Under the pieces are notes generated by a model, which had not been told where the DNA came from, made no database searches, and worked only from the letters and a program-made list of their open reading frames with translations. From Septoria linicola (taxonomy: Eukaryota > Ascomycota > Dothideomycetes > Mycosphaerellales > Mycosphaerellaceae), in assembly GCA_024114885.1 (NCBI GenBank), contig CP099426.1, positions 2,294,001 to 2,358,000 on the forward strand: a stretch of 64,000 bases of DNA. Reading direction: 5' to 3'. Positions within the stretch are counted from its first letter, which is position 1. Every line of letters starts with the position of its first letter. Shown one piece after another: positions 61,625 through 64,000 of this stretch. The translations under genes were made by a program, and so were the position numbers.

Positions 61625-64000
61625 CTATTAAATTTCTAAATCTTTAGCTCTACCGAGCTAGCTTTAGCCTTTAGCTTACTAAGTCTTCTACTTCTTCTTT
61701 AAGCTCTATTAGTAGCTAGCGTATATAACTCTCCTTTTCTTCTTAAGTTATTACTAATAGCTTACTAATAAAGATCTATAGATACTTATATCTAGGTAGA
61801 AAGCCTAGTTCTATAACCTTCTCTATCGGTAGTAGTATTTCTTCTAGTTTAACCTAATCCGGAACTAGCTTTAGGTTTTCTTATAGAAAGGTATATTTCT
61901 TAAGGTCTATCCTCTTATAGATATACTCTTATTTTAAGCTATCTAGTTCCTTAAGCTTATACGATATACTTCTCTATAATACTTTAGATACTCTAAAAGA
62001 GCCTTCCTACCTAAACGTAAGCTTATAGGAGAAGCTTGTTTTTAACTTAGAGTAGTATACTAATACGAGATCTCCTTCCTTTAGTATAGTAAGGTCTATA
62101 TAGCGATATTTATCGAAGTACGCCTTGTTCTATTCTCGGAGACGCTATTAACATAGTCGTCCTTCTTCTATAGTCGTTTCTATAGCTTCTAGAGCTTAAG
62201 CTCGAATCGTAAGGAGCTCTACTCTAGTCTTAACCTTGCCCTAATCTATAATCTAGAAGGTATAGTATTCTAGCTCGATTAGTAGTACTACGTCACGCCT
62301 AATTATTACCTCTAATAGTATTAGGCCGGTAGTAGAGACTATTATCGTTCTCTCTACCTATAGAACCGCTAGAATATAGTTACGAATCGTATAAAGGCCG
62401 CTATTAGAGAGTTTTAAGTAAGCGTCTAATATTGTCTTATAGCTGACTTTAACGATAGCGTTAGACTAAGAGTAGTATAGCGAAATATTAATACGTTTAA
62501 TACTATACGATAGTAGTAGCTTCTCTACGTTACTAAGGTTAGTCTTATAGTTGTCGAGGATAACTTCTATAGCGGCACCCTACTAGTAAAAGATCTCTTC
62601 CTATATAAACCTTACTATCTATATAGAGGAGATACTCTTCGCTAGATACTAGAATATATATACTTCTAGCTAGCGCGATAGAGATTCGCGTATAACTATT
62701 AACGAACAGTTCTTCGAGATATATAAGCTATTAATATACTACCGCTAGCCGACTATAACTTAGAGTAGGATTTATAGTTCTCTAGATACCTGTCTTCTAT
62801 ACCGAAGACTATAAATAGTATATTATCGAACAGCGAGCGAAATCTAAGCCTAGACTCTATCCTACTACTATCGTTTCTAGATAAGATTATACGTCTGTTT
62901 AGCGCTATAGTAACCGTTCTTATAATAACATACCTTGATAATACAAGCTCGTACTTTAGGTTTATCGACAACTCGCTATAGAGGTCTAGCTACTCGCTCT
63001 TAGCGCTAGAGCTAGTTATTCTTAATATAAAATAGCTAATACTTCTTCCTTAACCGCTTGTACTCGTTATTAGAAACTCTCTTAGGTCTTTATATCTATA
63101 TAAGTACGAAAGCGATATTTATTAACTCCTAAGAGTAGATCCTATTAATTATAGGTAGCTCGCTCTAAATTACCTATATAGAGAAAGCGTTAACGTAAAA
63201 GGTATCGAAGAATTACTTATTAATTATTAGATCTATGTCTTCTTCCTATTCTATAGCCTCTATATCTTTAGGCGTAATAGGCTTCCTCGATAGCGAATCC
63301 GGAGCTATATACTTCTTACTAGGAACATATATAACGTTAAAGTCGAAGAGGTAGATCTATACTAGCTAGCGCGTTATTACTATATTCGGCAAATTAGAGG
63401 CAGCCTTATTAAGCTAGTAAACGAGAGTATTTATATTAATCTCTAGTTAGAAGTATACTCTAAATAGCTATAGTTTTAGCTTCTTTAATACCTTTAGTAT
63501 ACTAAGGCATTCGCGCTTTCTAGTATCGTACTTGACCTCTACTAGGTTAAATAGGCTAGACTTATATCGAACTAGATAATAAAGAAGTAGCTTATCTCGA
63601 TTATATTAGGAAAGCGTATATCTCTAACCTTTACTACTCGAATCTATACCTACGACAATAAGTCCTACTCCTTCTCTAAAGTTAAGAGTAACTAGGGCTA
63701 GGGCTGAAACTAGTGCCTTTAAGACAATATCTTTAGCTAGTTAGTATTTAGTAGTCTATTAAAACTCGGTATCCTTCTATAAGAGTTTAAATAGCGAAGT
63801 AAGGATAATCGTGAAACCTTTAACCTAGACGCGGTAGTACGTAACTACGCCGAGGAAGATTCGAACCTTCTTCTAATTCTCTAGCGTTAGCTATTTCTTA
63901 ATCTTTACTACTCTCGCGAAGTCTAGATAGCGACTATTAATACTAGTAAGGTAACTAACGATTACTAGTTATTCGTAATAGAGCTATAGCTTATTAAAAG
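61625..64000 (-). pseudogene. pol of Gyp-E, C-terminal part (RNase H, integrase), RIP-inactivated
   Basis: The minus-strand counterpart of Gyp-D 48029-50395. The integrase C-terminal motif is near 61985-62010. A stretch at 62753-62971 stays open by chance and corresponds to the integrase N-terminal region. The window ends inside the part that leads from reverse transcriptase to RNase H. Nonsense codons at Gln positions make it nonfunctional. Confidence 0.82.

Larger units (their letters stand above)
56568..64000 (-). mobile_element. Gyp-E: inverted Gypsy copy (3' LTR, ORF3, pol), runs off the window
   Basis: The reverse complement of 48029-55449. On the minus strand it has the 3' LTR (56568-56846), purine tract, ORF3, repeat-bearing spacer, then pol to the window edge within the reverse transcriptase-RNase H region. 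Together with Gyp-D it makes an inverted repeat with arms over 7.4 kb and a spacer of about 1.1 kb. Confidence 0.92.

Noticed and set aside
62753..62971. Open minus-strand frame of 72 codons
   Set aside because: It lies inside the Gyp-E pol region (equivalent to 49060-49280 of Gyp-D) and is a residual open piece, not an independent gene.
1..64000. tRNA, rRNA or other structural RNA genes
   Set aside because: No cloverleaf or rRNA-like sequence was noticed; the tRNA-like stretch next to the Copia LTRs is a primer-binding site, not a gene.

Overview
This window is a gene-poor, transposon-packed stretch of a filamentous ascomycete (Pezizomycotina) nuclear genome. Two things support this. First, almost all of 1-17030 and 21570-64000 carries the signature of repeat-induced point mutation (RIP) in CpA context: TpA is very common while CpA and TpG are nearly absent (the first 300 bases hold one TpG and no CpA), and CpG is kept. 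Stop codons inside the decayed frames fall where CAA, CAG or TGG would be expected. Second, the one intact gene is a large fungal-type hybrid histidine kinase. I cannot name the species.

Layout. (1) 1-7876: two Gypsy LTR retrotransposons of one family, Gyp-A (right end only) inserted into the pol gene of Gyp-B, which is itself inserted in a hAT transposase gene. (2) 7877-16903: the rest of that hAT transposase (hAT-X), split by a complete Copia element (Copia-A, minus strand, 5-bp target duplication CTTAC), which is split by a complete Tc1 element (TA duplication). (3) About 17030-21565: the only non-RIP island, with the histidine kinase gene on the minus strand. (4) 21566-24457: decayed Copia-C 5' end, a 156-bp tandem repeat, and a gag-like gene with an 18-bp minisatellite. 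(5) 24458-64000: a deep nest. Gyp-C (LTR, gag) is interrupted at 28630 by a very large hAT (hAT-Y, 28631-56430, 8-bp duplication CTCCTATA). hAT-Y is interrupted by Copia-B (33499-39797, GACGT) and by full-length Gyp-D (42203-55449). Gyp-C resumes at 56439 for 129 bases and is interrupted again by inverted Gyp-E, which runs off the window.

How the parts relate. The retrotransposon genes are all broken by RIP nonsense mutations, but their frames can be followed: gag, pol (reverse transcriptase, RNase H, integrase), and in the Gypsy family an extra unrecognised frame of about 1,100 codons (ORF3) between pol and the 3' LTR, present in four copies here. The Copia family has a primer-binding site matching the anticodon arm of initiator tRNA-Met. 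Insertion order can be read from the nesting. The kinase gene is complete from ATG to stop, but its upstream side passes into RIP-mutated DNA within about 30 bases of the start codon. All coordinates and motif readings were made by eye; no database search was run.
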